A stretch of 64,000 nt of DNA from Pseudomonadota bacterium (GTDB lineage: Bacteria > Pseudomonadota > Gammaproteobacteria > Steroidobacterales > Steroidobacteraceae): positions 1-64,000 of the forward strand of contig JAKBCR010000002.1 in NCBI GenBank assembly GCA_021807675.1. Direction: 5' to 3'. Under the pieces are notes generated by a model. That model had not been told where the DNA came from, made no database searches, and was given only the letters and a program-made list of their open reading frames with translations. Made by a program: the position numbers and the translations under genes. Of this stretch, positions 28,106-37,153 are shown in pieces (the first letter of the stretch is position 1; each line of letters opens with the position of its first letter).

Positions 28106-29232
28106 ATCGCCCGCAGCAGCTTTTCCCCGATGACATCGCGCCGCCAACCGCGCAGCGCGGGGATCTCGTGGTCGCCCTCCGCCAGCCGCTCGAGGTCGCG
28201 CCGAGTGGCCAGTACTTCCGGGCCGATGCCCAGCTCCGTCGCCACGGCCTGATTCGCGGCGCCCAGCTTCTTGACGAGCGCGGTCTTCACCGGATCGGGC
28301 CGCTGCCGCATATCCACTGCCGGCGCGGGATCCGGAACCTGTGCCGATGCGATGCACGCGAGCAGCTCCTCGCCGCAGTGGCGCACCACGCCCGCCGGCA
28401 GCTCCGGGATCGACTGCAATGCCGCCCGCGAGCGCGGCACCCGCAGGATCAGCTCACGCAGGCCGGCATCATCGAGAATCCAGCCCCGCGGGCGGTTGCG
28501 CTCCATGGCGCGCAGCTCCCGCCACGCGGCCAATCCGCGCGCCAACCGCTCCCTGGCGGGGTCCAGGCTCCGCAGCCCCTTGACGCGGCGCCAGGCCTCT
28601 TCCGGATCCGTGGACAGACCGCGCGCGTCCGCGAGCCCCGCAAGCTCCTCGGTAAGCCAAGCGAGCCGGCCTAGCGTCTCGAGCTTCTCCTCGAGCGCGA
28701 GCTTCAGCGGTATCAGGTGCCGCACGTCGTCCACTGCGTACTCGATCTGCTCCGGCGACAGCGGCCGGCGCGACCAGTCGGTCCGTGTATGCGCTTTCGG
28801 CAGCTCGATGCCGAGCAGCCGGCGCACGAGCTCCGCGTATCCGACTTGCGCAGCGAATCCCGCGAGCGCGGCTGCGATCTGGGTGTCGAAAACCGGTCGC
28901 ACCAGTCCGATGGCGGGCAGGAGAACCTCGAGATCCTGACGCGATGCATGCATCACCTTGACGACTGTGGCCGCGGTAAGCGGACCCGCGAGCGCGCCGA
29001 TGTCCGTGACCGCGATGGGGTCGACACAGACGGCCTCGTCGGCGGCCGATACCTGCAGCAGGCAGAGCTCCGCGCGATAGGTGCGCTCGCGCAGAAATTC
29101 AGTGTCGAGGCCGATGCTCGTCTGCGTCGCGAGGCGCGCGGCGAGATCGGTGACGGCGTCGGCAGTGTCGGCGATGGGTTGCAACGGGACGAAGGATGAT
29201 CTGTAGAATCTCCGCCTATTATGCATGTGCAT
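28102..29232 (-). CDS. rnd: Ribonuclease D
   Basis: A 3'-5' exoribonuclease involved in tRNA maturation. The DEDDy exonuclease motifs are visible: IGLDTEFLRERTY (Exo I), KVMHASRQDLEVL (Exo II) and YAVDDVRHLIPL (Exo III). Two HRDC-like helical domains follow. Length 376 from the ATG at 29232; a second ATG lies at 29226. Both overlap the divergent mpl start (29221), so the true start may be further inside, for example a TTG near QPIADTADAV. The 3' end overlaps adk by four bases. Confidence 0.94.
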   Translation of the reverse strand: MHMHNRRRFYRSSFVPLQPIADTADAVTDLAARLATQTSIGLDTEFLRERTYRAELCLLQVSAADEAVCVDPIAVTDIGALAGPLTAATVVKVMHASRQDLEVLLPAIGLVRPVFDTQIAAALAGFAAQVGYAELVRRLLGIELPKAHTRTDWSRRPLSPEQIEYAVDDVRHLIPLKLALEEKLETLGRLAWLTEELAGLADARGLSTDPEEAWRRVKGLRSLDPARERLARGLAAWRELRAMERNRPRGWILDDAGLRELILRVPRSRAALQSIPELPAGVVRHCGEELLACIASAQVPDPAPAVDMRQRPDPVKTALVKKLGAANQAVATELGIGPEVLATRRDLERLAEGDHEIPALRGWRRDVIGEKLLRAI

Positions 29233-30636
29233 ATCCTCGGCGTTTGCGGGACTTTCATGGGCGGCATCGCCGCCGTCGCGCGCGCCGCCGGCCACCGCGT
29301 GACCGGGTCCGATGGCAACGTCTACCCGCCGATGAGCACGCAGCTCGAGGCGCTCGGGATAGAGCTCATCGAAGGCTATGACGCCGCACAGCTCGATCCT
29401 GCGCCGGACGTCGTCGTCGTCGGCAATGTCATGAGGCGCGGCCAATCCGTCGTCGAGGCGCTGCTGGACCGCGGGATTCCTTATGCATCGGGTCCGGAGT
29501 GGCTCGCGCGCGAGGTATTGCGGGACCGCTGGGTGCTCGCGGTGGCGGGTACACACGGCAAGACCACCACTTCGTCGGTTCTCGCCTGGATCCTCGAGCA
29601 TGCCGGACTCGATCCCGGGTTCCTGATCGGCGGCGTGCCCGCAAACTTCGAGACGAGCGCCCGGCTCGGGGGGGCGTCCTTTTTCGTCATCGAGGCGGAC
29701 GAGTACGACACGGCTTTCTTCGACAAGCGGGCGAAGTTCGTCCATTACCGCCCGCGCACGCTGATCCTGAACAACCTCGAGTACGACCACGCGGACATCT
29801 ATCCCGACGTCGCTGCGATCGAGCGCCAGTTCCATCATCTGGTGCGAACAGTCCCTGGGGGCGGCCGTATCCTCTGGAATGCGGGGGATGCGCATCTGAA
29901 GGAGACGCTCGCAATGGGATGCTGGACGCCGCTGGAGGGATTCGCCGGCCATCCCGTTGCGGAGGCGCACTGGACGGGACGTCCGACGGGTGGTGTCGAG
30001 GATTTCTCCCGCTTCGATGTTCTCGAGCTTGGCCGCCCGCGGGGTACGGTGCAATGGGGACTCATCGGCGCGCACAACATGGAGAACGCGCTAGCGGCCA
30101 TCGCGGCCGCGAGCCACGCCGGGGTGACCGTCGAGCGCTCGATCGAGGCTTTGCATTCGTTCGCGGGCGTTGCACGGCGCATGCAGCTTCGTGGCGAGAT
30201 CAATGGCGTGCGCGTGTACGATGACTTCGCCCATCATCCGACGGCGATTGCAACTACCCTCGACGGGCTGCGGCGGCGTGTCGGATCGGCGCGGATCATC
30301 GCCGTCCTGGAGCCCCGCTCCAATACCATGCGCATGGGCGTTCATCGCGACTCCCTCGCAGGCTCTCTGGCCGGGGCGGACGAAGTCTGGCTGTATACGC
30401 CCGCCGACCTGGGCTGGGACCCGGGCGGAGTGGTTGCCGGGCTTGGCGGACGAGGCCACGGACGCGGTGACGTCGCGGTGCTTGCGAGGGACCTCGCGCG
30501 GACTCTACGGCCGGGGGACCACGTGCTCATCATGAGCAACGGCGGCTTTGGCGGCCTGCACGAGAAGCTGCTGTCGGAGCTCCGAGCGCATCACGAAATG
30601 TCTCTTGGCCAGGACGACGTGAATTCATTGCGCTGA
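29221..30636 (+). CDS. mpl: UDP-N-acetylmuramate:L-alanyl-gamma-D-glutamyl-meso-diaminopimelate ligase
   Basis: Recycles cell-wall tripeptide by ligating it to UDP-MurNAc with ATP. The Mur ligase fold is clear: MHVHILGVCGTFMGGIAAVARAAGHRVTGSD, the ATP loop GTHGKTTT (110-117), EADEYDTAFFDKRAKF, LNNLEYDHADIYPD and VYDDFAHHPTAI. The 471-residue length fits. A TAGAAT -10-like box at 29204-29209 would put the transcript start only a few bases before the ATG, and no Shine-Dalgarno is visible, so a near-leaderless mRNA is possible. Confidence 0.96.
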   Translation: MHVHILGVCGTFMGGIAAVARAAGHRVTGSDGNVYPPMSTQLEALGIELIEGYDAAQLDPAPDVVVVGNVMRRGQSVVEALLDRGIPYASGPEWLAREVLRDRWVLAVAGTHGKTTTSSVLAWILEHAGLDPGFLIGGVPANFETSARLGGASFFVIEADEYDTAFFDKRAKFVHYRPRTLILNNLEYDHADIYPDVAAIERQFHHLVRTVPGGGRILWNAGDAHLKETLAMGCWTPLEGFAGHPVAEAHWTGRPTGGVEDFSRFDVLELGRPRGTVQWGLIGAHNMENALAAIAAASHAGVTVERSIEALHSFAGVARRMQLRGEINGVRVYDDFAHHPTAIATTLDGLRRRVGSARIIAVLEPRSNTMRMGVHRDSLAGSLAGADEVWLYTPADLGWDPGGVVAGLGGRGHGRGDVAVLARDLARTLRPGDHVLIMSNGGFGGLHEKLLSELRAHHEMSLGQDDVNSLR

Positions 30637-30656
30637 GCAATCCATGCGCCGCGCAA

Positions 30657-30679
30657 GCCCAGGGTGCCCATCCCTGGGC
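30657..30679. terminator. Stem-loop between convergent mpl and the CPBP gene
   Basis: Perfect 8-bp stem GCCCAGGG/CCCTGGGC with a seven-base loop, 20 bp after the mpl stop, between two convergent genes. Neither strand has a T-run next to it, so it may act with Rho or as a 3' stabiliser rather than as an intrinsic terminator. Confidence 0.4.
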
Positions 30680-30713
30680 GCCTGGCCAAGAGGCATTTTG
30701 CGCTGCGGTCTCC

Positions 30714-31616
30714 TCACACGAGGAGCTGGGAAACGCGTAGCTTGCTCTGCTTTCGCCTGTAGAACCGGTAGAGGCCGACGCCCAACACCACCGTCCAGCC
30801 GAGCACCAGCCAGCCGGTGAAGCCGTCATGACGGCTGAGAAGGAAGGAGAGCGGGGAGGCGCGATTCGGTTCCGACAACCCGTGAACCACCAGCATCACC
30901 CAGACCCAGCCGGCATGAAGACCCATTCCGGCCGCGGTATTGCCGGTGATCGAGCGCACGATCGCGAGCACCACGCCGACCGCCGTCAGACACAGGAACG
31001 CATCCGCGATTCCAAGCGGATGCGCCAGCGACTGCAGCTCGCCGGCGACCAGCGCCACGCCGCTCCAGGCGCTGATATGCGCGGCGGGAATGTGGAAGGC
31101 GCCGATGAAATGTGTCCAGGCGTAGACCACGGAGGTCAGCGCGATCGCGACCGCGGTGCCGGACTCCCGCTGAATGCCGGTGTACATCGCACCGCGCAGC
31201 GCGGTTTCTTCGATGAGCCCGACAGCGAGGCCGCTGGCGAGCCGCTTTGCGACCAGCGCGGCGACCGCGCCGGCGCCGTAGCCCGCGGCCTGCCGGAAAT
31301 CGAGCAGCCCGAGGGCCACCATGGATGCCGCGACCACTGACATCGTGACGACGCCCAGCGCCAGGCCGATGCCGAGCTCACGGAGGTAAACGGCGCGCGG
31401 CGCACCGAAGCCGAGACTGCCGCGGTCTGCGAGCCGCAGCCGGCGCGCCACCAACAGGAAGCCGACGAGGAACCCCAGCATCGCGATCCGCTCACCGATG
31501 CGATTGAAGGGGAAGTCGAAATACGGATGCAGCAGCAGCCACGCCGGGTAGGTGAACGCGGCCATCGCAGCCAGGCTGCCGGCGATCAACAGGAAGAACC
31601 AGGCGAAGGCGCGCAT
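30714..31616 (-). CDS. CPBP family intramembrane metalloprotease
   Basis: A 300-residue polytopic membrane protein with about eight hydrophobic segments. The CPBP (Abi/Rce1-like) motifs are present: EETALRG (E136, E137, R141), YAWTHFIGAF with a metal-binding His, and GLHAGWVWVML in the third motif. Such proteases process prenylated proteins in eukaryotes, and in bacteria act in peptide maturation, immunity or unknown roles. The start MRAFAWFFLLIAG is chosen because the upstream open frame lacks hydrophobic character. It is convergent with mpl. The neighbours do not reveal its substrate. Confidence 0.87.
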   Translation of the reverse strand: MRAFAWFFLLIAGSLAAMAAFTYPAWLLLHPYFDFPFNRIGERIAMLGFLVGFLLVARRLRLADRGSLGFGAPRAVYLRELGIGLALGVVTMSVVAASMVALGLLDFRQAAGYGAGAVAALVAKRLASGLAVGLIEETALRGAMYTGIQRESGTAVAIALTSVVYAWTHFIGAFHIPAAHISAWSGVALVAGELQSLAHPLGIADAFLCLTAVGVVLAIVRSITGNTAAGMGLHAGWVWVMLVVHGLSEPNRASPLSFLLSRHDGFTGWLVLGWTVVLGVGLYRFYRRKQSKLRVSQLLV

Positions 31617-31784
31617 ACGATCGAATCCTCGGAAGGGGTGCGCAATGTACGGGGAAGCCGCCTTTGGGCGCAAATCCGTAATAAACCCCCCAAATCGGCG
31701 TGAACGCGCAACTTCTCGCTCTGGTTGCGTCCGCGAGAGCCCGCTGACAATTGCCACCAGTCACCACGCGAGCGGAGAGCCGTC

Positions 31785-32234
31785 ATGACGCAGACCAGGG
31801 CAAGACAGATCTTGCAGTCGCTCATCCAGGGGATGGACCCCGTCACCGGCGAGGAGTTGCCGCACGAGACCGTGCTCCAGCACGCCGACGTGCTGCGGGC
31901 GCTGCTTGCCGGTCTCAACGCGATCGAGCAGACGGCCGCCCGCGCACAGCGGCGGGCACAGCTGCCTGACAACGTCGGTCAGGCATGGACGGCCGAAGAG
32001 GAAGGCAGGCTCGTCGCCGCATTCAAGAGCGGTGATTCGCCGCTCGCCATAGCGCGCCAGCACGGACGAACGCTGCGCGCGATCGAAGCGCGTCTGGAAA
32101 AGCTTGGAATGATCACGGCGGAGCAACGTACGACGCGCGGTGGCTTCACCGGTGTTTCCGAAGCAGCGCCGCGGGCGCGCATCGCGCGCCGCGCTGCGTT
32201 GGGACGCAGGAGAGCTCAGCGCCGGTCGAGGTGA
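31785..32234 (+). CDS. Putative SANT/Myb-like DNA-binding protein
   Basis: A 149-residue protein of unknown role. The centre, GQAWTAEEEGRLVAAFKSGDSPLAIARQHGRTLRAIEARLEKLGMI (about 67-111), looks like a SANT/Myb-type or resolvase-like helix-turn-helix, with W, EEE and RTLRAIEARL in the expected places. The N-terminal half (ILQSLIQGMDPVTGEELP) is helical and resembles small uncharacterised proteobacterial proteins that pair a 'GxDPxTGEELP' motif with such a helix-turn-helix. The C-terminus is Arg-rich. GGAGAG precedes the ATG at 31785. It stands between the CPBP gene and the glycan cluster. Confidence 0.72.
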   Translation: MTQTRARQILQSLIQGMDPVTGEELPHETVLQHADVLRALLAGLNAIEQTAARAQRRAQLPDNVGQAWTAEEEGRLVAAFKSGDSPLAIARQHGRTLRAIEARLEKLGMITAEQRTTRGGFTGVSEAAPRARIARRAALGRRRAQRRSR

Positions 32235-32310
32235 GTCGACGACCCCATGTCAATCATGCGAGCTTCGCGGCAAGGAAGACCGTTCGCCGCTCTGGGCGAG
32301 CGAAGACGCG

Positions 32311-33198
32311 TCAGTGGCCCGGATCCGATGCGCCCGCCAGCATGGACCAGCGCGCGCGATACAGACGCATCCACAGCCGCAGGTCGCTCATGTCGAGCTT
32401 GCGGCTGGAGCGCCGCCGTCGAAGGGCTCGGTGCGCGAGATCGATCTCACGCTGCCTGAGCGCATGTTTGATGAAGCGGCGCATCCGAAAGCTGGCGAAT
32501 ACGCTGTCCGGAGCGTTCGCGATGAAATCCTCGAATTCCTCGGAAGAGAGAACACACAGCAGATTGTGCACGCCATGGAATCCGAATGCCGATGGGCTGA
32601 GGTACAGGTCCTCGATGGCGAAGCGGGAGGCGGTCGGTCGGTCGGCGTACCGAATGTCGTGATGGCGCTCGAGAGCGTCCCTGTACTCCAACGCGATACA
32701 TACATCCTCCGCCTTATCCGACTCGATCCGCTCGTCGAGCAGTGCGGTAAGGAGGCGGCGGGAACGCAGGGTGAATCCTCCGGTGCAGCTGCAGCGCTCC
32801 TGATTCTGAAGACGCTCCCAGATCGGGCCGATGTAGTCGAACCTCAGAAAGTCGTCGCTCCACATGGAGGGGTCGAGTACGAAGCCGTCCCATTGTATTA
32901 CCAGGCAGTGCGAGGTCTTCACGTAGGGTGACAGCCCGCGCAGCATGAATTTGGAGTAATCCTGCACGGTGCGGATGGTTCCATCGGTGACGAGCCGCAG
33001 GCCGGGAGGGGGGGGCGACAGGCCGTGATGCGGACGCGTGATCAACACCGCCGCGCCGAAGTCGATCCACGCCATCGAGCGTGCGACCGCGTACAGAGCG
33101 AGCTTGGGATGCGCGGTATCGACACAGATCAACGTGACGTCGGGCAGGCTCAGCTTCCGTTCGATTACCGCATGGTCGGCCAACATCACTGGCTGCAT
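32311..33198 (-). CDS. DUF5672 family protein
   Basis: A 295-residue protein with the DUF5672 core: LPDVTLICVDTAHPKLALYAVARSM near the N-terminus, then YSKFMLRGLSPYVKTSHCLVIQWDGFVLDPSMW and YIGPIWERL, followed by GFTLRSRRLLTAL. The QWDGF segment resembles the acidic substrate-binding motif of some glycosyltransferases, and members are often found in polysaccharide loci. A GTG at 33237 would add 13 residues. It is divergent from the GT9-GT4-GT9 cluster, so a role in surface glycan synthesis is a reasonable inference. Confidence 0.82.
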   Translation of the reverse strand: MQPVMLADHAVIERKLSLPDVTLICVDTAHPKLALYAVARSMAWIDFGAAVLITRPHHGLSPPPPGLRLVTDGTIRTVQDYSKFMLRGLSPYVKTSHCLVIQWDGFVLDPSMWSDDFLRFDYIGPIWERLQNQERCSCTGGFTLRSRRLLTALLDERIESDKAEDVCIALEYRDALERHHDIRYADRPTASRFAIEDLYLSPSAFGFHGVHNLLCVLSSEEFEDFIANAPDSVFASFRMRRFIKHALRQREIDLAHRALRRRRSSRKLDMSDLRLWMRLYRARWSMLAGASDPGH

Positions 33199-33561
33199 CC
33201 GACGCAGGCGCCTGAAGGTTGGAAGGATCGTGCTCACGCTCTTTGATCTTCCGCGAGTCGGGTTGATGTGTCGTCTCGATTTCGAGCGTGGGAAGCATCT
33301 CGGAGGAGATGCTCCTTCTGCCCCAAGACGCTTCAAAAGATTAGCAAGTCCAAGCCGCGATGCAAAGCCCGCGGGCGCCGGGGCGCGTCTCCAACCGCCG
33401 GCGGCGTCCGCCGCGAAGCGGGATTCGCCTCGGCCGGCGCTCCGGGCGCCTCGAGGCGGCGCCTGGTCGGGAACAACGGCGAGCGCCTCACCGGCCAGCC
33501 CGGCAGGAGTTCCCGAGTGCCGCCATGGCTTTCGTGCGCGTGGGCGGCACTTCCGGGCATA
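33199..33561. other. Divergent intergenic region before the glycosyltransferase cluster
   Basis: About 360 bp between DUF5672 (minus) and the first GT9 gene (plus). The plus frame of the GT9 gene is open back to 33268, but the translation is Arg/Ala-rich and unlike the family, so I treat it as noncoding. It should hold the promoters of both directions; no clear -35/-10 pair was recognised. Confidence 0.5.
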
Positions 33562-34698
33562 ATGGCTGCCATGGGCGACTCGCAGCCATTGCTCCGCGGC
33601 GAAGCACCGGAGCGCGTCCTTCGGCGCACCGTGGTCGCTTCTTCGATGATCTCGCGATCCCTGCATCCGTTCGTCATCCGGCACGCGCGGGTAGGGGACA
33701 TGATCATGTTGACGGCGCTGCTCGATCTCCTGCGTCGGCGCTATGGTGGCCCCTGTGATGTCGTCGGCGCGGGACCGTGGAACGACAGCATCTTTCTCGG
33801 CCATCCGGATGTCCGGCAGTGCTGGGTCCTGCCGCGGCACATACCTTTCGTGCTCGCCTCGACATGGCCGCGGCTGGTGCTGGCATTGCGTCGCGCCGCG
33901 CCGGGTCCAATTTACGTTGCGGAACATCATCACAGCCAATTGCCACGAATCAAGCGTCTGCTCGCGACGAGCGGCATCGACATGAGGCGATGCGTGTTCA
34001 TTGATGAGGTGCCCGGTCAAAGAGGGCATTGGACGGACGCGCTGCTTGCGCTCGGCAAGCGCACGCCACCGGCGTTAAAGGCGGCCGAGTACCCGTTGCC
34101 GGAAGACTGCGCTTCCTGTGCGCCGCGGCTCGCTGTGCTCGATTCAGAGCGCGTGCAGCGTGATGCATGGCTGCGAGAGCGCGGTTGGTCAGGCCGGCCG
34201 CTCGTTCTCATCCAGCCCGGAAACCATCGCAGCATGACCTCGCGAAGTCGACGGCGATGGCTTCATCGCGATGACAAATCGTGGCCCGTCGAGCATTGGC
34301 ACGAGCTTCTGTGCGCAATCCGCGCAAGGCTGCCTGATGCCGTGCTCGCCCTGCGCGGTGCGGTCGACGAATTGCCCATGCTTCGGCAGATGAGAGCAGC
34401 CATCGGCCTCGATGGGGTCGAGGCGCTCGGCACCGAGCTGCGTCCATTGTTCGCCCTGATCGAGATTGCCCACAGCATGATCTCCGTCGATACGGGCCCC
34501 GCGCATGCCGCCGCTGCCCTTGGACTGCCCGTGGTCGTGCTGTACGGCGCGCATTCCCCCGGCGTTTGGCTGCCGCGCAGCCCTTCCGGGTCCGCGGTGA
34601 TCGGGCTCGGCGGTCCGCCGGTGGCGCAGCGCGCCGATCAAATCGAGGCTGCGGAAGTGCTCGAGGCCTGGTGCTCGCTCAGCGTGCCGGTGCGATGA
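33562..34698 (+). CDS. GT9 (heptosyltransferase-like) glycosyltransferase, paralog 1
   Basis: A 378-residue GT9 enzyme. Landmarks are HARVGDMIMLTALLDLLRRRYG, VVGAGPWND, PLVLIQPGNHRS, VLALRGAVDELP and the nucleotide-sugar site MISVDTGPAHAAAALGLPVVVLYG. It closely resembles the second GT9 gene at 35952 over its whole length (GHPDV.xCW.LPRH.PF, APxPIYVAE, RIxRLLAxSxID, WSGRPLVLIQPG), so the two come from a duplication. ATGs at 33562 and 33571 are both possible. It is followed after 40 bp by a GT4 gene. The donor sugar cannot be told. Confidence 0.88.
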   Translation: MAAMGDSQPLLRGEAPERVLRRTVVASSMISRSLHPFVIRHARVGDMIMLTALLDLLRRRYGGPCDVVGAGPWNDSIFLGHPDVRQCWVLPRHIPFVLASTWPRLVLALRRAAPGPIYVAEHHHSQLPRIKRLLATSGIDMRRCVFIDEVPGQRGHWTDALLALGKRTPPALKAAEYPLPEDCASCAPRLAVLDSERVQRDAWLRERGWSGRPLVLIQPGNHRSMTSRSRRRWLHRDDKSWPVEHWHELLCAIRARLPDAVLALRGAVDELPMLRQMRAAIGLDGVEALGTELRPLFALIEIAHSMISVDTGPAHAAAALGLPVVVLYGAHSPGVWLPRSPSGSAVIGLGGPPVAQRADQIEAAEVLEAWCSLSVPVR

Positions 34699-34738
34699 TC
34701 AGGCAATCCGATATCCCATTTCGGTCCCGCGGGGTCGG

Positions 34739-35947
34739 ATGGAGGCCCGCTCGTGGTGGCTGCTGCTCTCGGGCGTCCTGCTCCGGCCTCGCCTGGCTTG
34801 CGGATTGCTTTGCGGCTCCGTCGGGGAGATCTCGTGCCGCAGCGGCGTCGCGATCGCGTCAAAACCGGTCGCGGTGCGCGTCGTGACCGCTGTCTTGTTC
34901 TACGACCCGCTATGCCTTCGTCCGTACGATACGCAGACCCTGCAGCAGCAAGCGCTGGGCGGAACGGAGGCGACCGTCGTGCGCATCGCCGATGCGCTGG
35001 GCGCGCTAGTCGCCCAGCATAACCGCAAGGCCGCCGCCGGCCGCTATTTGCCGCCGACGCGCGACCCCTCCATCGGCTGTGTAGTCGTCAATCGCGACTC
35101 CCGCGCCTTGCCTGCGGTGCGCGAGCTCTATCCGAACGCCAGGGTGTTTCTCTGGCTGCATGACAGGATGCGTCCGGGTTCCCGGCGCGCCCGCTGGCTG
35201 GCTTCGACCGCGGGGCTGTTGCGCGCGCTCGATGTCCGGATCATTTGTGTATCGGACACTCAACGGGAAGCCGTCGAGGCGACTCTGCGGCGCATCGAGG
35301 TGGACGACCACGTCCGCGCATGCACGATCTACAATGCCGTGGAGGACTCACTGCAGCCGGATGGCTCGCCGGTCGACGAGCGCAAACTGGTGTTCCTGTC
35401 ATCACCCAACAAGGGGTTGCGATTCGCTCTGGACGCCTTCCGGGAGATGCGGCGGCGCATGCCGGATCTGCGGCTGGTCGTCGGCAACCCGGGATACAAG
35501 GCCGGCGAGCGCGCCCCAATCGACGGGGCGGAATACCTCGGGCCCCAGCCGCAACGGCGAATGCACACCGAGGTGCGGACGGCATTGTGCACCTTCGCGC
35601 CGAATTTCGTGATTCCGGAGACCTTCGGCCTGGTGTTCGCCGAATCCAAGGCGCTCGGCACGCCGGTGCTGACCTTCGACTGCGGTGCCGCTCGGGAGGT
35701 GATCGGCGACGACCGGCAACTCCTGCCGGTCAGGACGGGTCATCGCGTCTACGAGATGTTGCTGGGGGGCTGTCCGTCTCGTCGGCGCGCCGTCCCGGCC
35801 CGCATTGCCGCGAGCATCGGACTTTTCGATGACCTGTGCGACCGTATCCGCCTGTGGCGCTCGGGACAGCGGCCGGTGCCCACCCCGGATCCGAGATTCC
35901 GGCTGTCCGTCGTGGCGCGGCGATGGCGCGAGGTTCTGTCGCTTTGA
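34739..35947 (+). CDS. Family 4 (GT-B) glycosyltransferase
   Basis: A retaining GT4-like glycosyltransferase. The core is clear: YDTQTLQQQALGGTEATVVRIADAL, VFLWLHDRMR, IICVSDTQREAVEATL, YNAVED, KLVFLSSPNKGLRFALDAF and the E-x7-E site PETFGLVFAESKALGTPVLTFDCGAAREVI. The N-terminal 45 residues from the ATG at 34739 are hydrophobic and unlike the family; GTGs at 34874 or 34883 would start near the conserved VVTAVLFYDPLCLR. It is sandwiched between two GT9 paralogs with short gaps, so it belongs to the same transcript and probably to the same glycan pathway. Confidence 0.86.
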   Translation: MEARSWWLLLSGVLLRPRLACGLLCGSVGEISCRSGVAIASKPVAVRVVTAVLFYDPLCLRPYDTQTLQQQALGGTEATVVRIADALGALVAQHNRKAAAGRYLPPTRDPSIGCVVVNRDSRALPAVRELYPNARVFLWLHDRMRPGSRRARWLASTAGLLRALDVRIICVSDTQREAVEATLRRIEVDDHVRACTIYNAVEDSLQPDGSPVDERKLVFLSSPNKGLRFALDAFREMRRRMPDLRLVVGNPGYKAGERAPIDGAEYLGPQPQRRMHTEVRTALCTFAPNFVIPETFGLVFAESKALGTPVLTFDCGAAREVIGDDRQLLPVRTGHRVYEMLLGGCPSRRRAVPARIAASIGLFDDLCDRIRLWRSGQRPVPTPDPRFRLSVVARRWREVLSL

Positions 35948-35951
35948 TGCC

Positions 35952-37052
35952 ATGGGCATGATGGCTGCCGTTGACGAAGCGCCGATCGGGCCGGACGGTC
36001 TCGCCGCGAAGCGGCCGCTCAATCCGGTCGTGATCCTGTTTGGCCGGGTCGGAGACATGATCATGCTCACGGCCGCGCTGAGCGTCCTGCATCGCCGCTA
36101 CGGTGCGGCCTGTCAGGTGGTCGGCGCCGGGCCGTGGAACCGGGTCCTCTATCAGGGGCACCCCGACGTTGCGCGGTGCTGGACCTTGCCGCGACATGCG
36201 CCGTTCGCAACCACATTCGCGTGGCTGGGAGTCGCGCGCGCGCTGCGCCGCAGCGCGCCGGCGCCGATTTACGTCGCCGAGGCGATGCCTCGCCAGGTCT
36301 CCCGTATCGAGCGCTTGCTGGCGCTCAGCCGCATCGATGCCGCGCGCTGCGTGCTCGTGGATGAGCGGCCGCGCCAAGGCGAGCATTACATCGATGCACT
36401 GTTGCGGCTCTGCGAGCGCACGCCCGCAGCCGTCGCCGCAACGGACTACCCGTTGCCCCCCCGGGCGTGCGCGCCCCGGCTGGTGACGCTCGAGGCGGAG
36501 CGATCGCAGTGCGATGCCCTGCTGCGGCAGCGGGGTTGGAGCGGACGCCCGCTCGTGCTCATCCAGCCGGGCACGGCGCGAACCATCAGCGCGCGCAGCC
36601 GCAAGCGCTGGCAGCGCGACAACGACCGGTCCTGGCCCGTCGCTCGCTGGCGCGGGCTGTTGCATGCCTTGCATGCCCGGCATCCGCGGGCAGTTCTGGT
36701 GCTGCGCGGCGCGGTCGGCGAGCTGCCGTATCTGCGCGAGCTGCACACTGCCATCGGTCTCGAGGGCCTGGAGGTCGTCGGGCTCGGTCTGCGTGCGAGT
36801 TTCGCCCTGATGGAAGTCGCCGAAAGCATGATCTCCATGGATACGGGCATGGCTCACGCCGCCGCGGCGCTTGGTCTGCCCGTGGTCGTGATCATGGGCT
36901 CCAATCCTCAGTCGCTCGTGTTGCCGCGCAGCCCCGGCGGCTCCCCGGTAATCGGCGTTGGCGGCCCGCCGCAGAGCGGCCGCGCCGACCAGATTCCGCT
37001 CGAAGCCGTGCTCGATGCCTGGTGCTCGCTGCCGGTGTCCCGTAACGAGTGA
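35952..37052 (+). CDS. GT9 (heptosyltransferase-like) glycosyltransferase, paralog 2
   Basis: A 366-residue GT9 enzyme, paralog of the gene at 33562. Key segments are VVILFGRVGDMIMLTAALSVLHRRYG, VVGAGPWNRVLYQGHPDV, RPLVLIQPGTARTIS, VLVLRGAVGELPYL and MISMDTGMAHAAAALGLPVVVIMG. The ATG at 35952 lies five bases after the GT4 stop; the open frame extends to 35805 inside that gene, but this start is more sensible. The duplication flanking the GT4 gene suggests addition of two similar sugars in one structure. Confidence 0.88.
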   Translation: MGMMAAVDEAPIGPDGLAAKRPLNPVVILFGRVGDMIMLTAALSVLHRRYGAACQVVGAGPWNRVLYQGHPDVARCWTLPRHAPFATTFAWLGVARALRRSAPAPIYVAEAMPRQVSRIERLLALSRIDAARCVLVDERPRQGEHYIDALLRLCERTPAAVAATDYPLPPRACAPRLVTLEAERSQCDALLRQRGWSGRPLVLIQPGTARTISARSRKRWQRDNDRSWPVARWRGLLHALHARHPRAVLVLRGAVGELPYLRELHTAIGLEGLEVVGLGLRASFALMEVAESMISMDTGMAHAAAALGLPVVVIMGSNPQSLVLPRSPGGSPVIGVGGPPQSGRADQIPLEAVLDAWCSLPVSRNE

Positions 37053-37153
37053 TATCCGCGGGCCGGCCAGAGTCCCGCGCCTCCAGCATTGATCTTTATC
37101 CCCCCGATGGCTACCGTGGCCAGCTTGTCCGCGCAAGCAAGAAAGACCGACGA

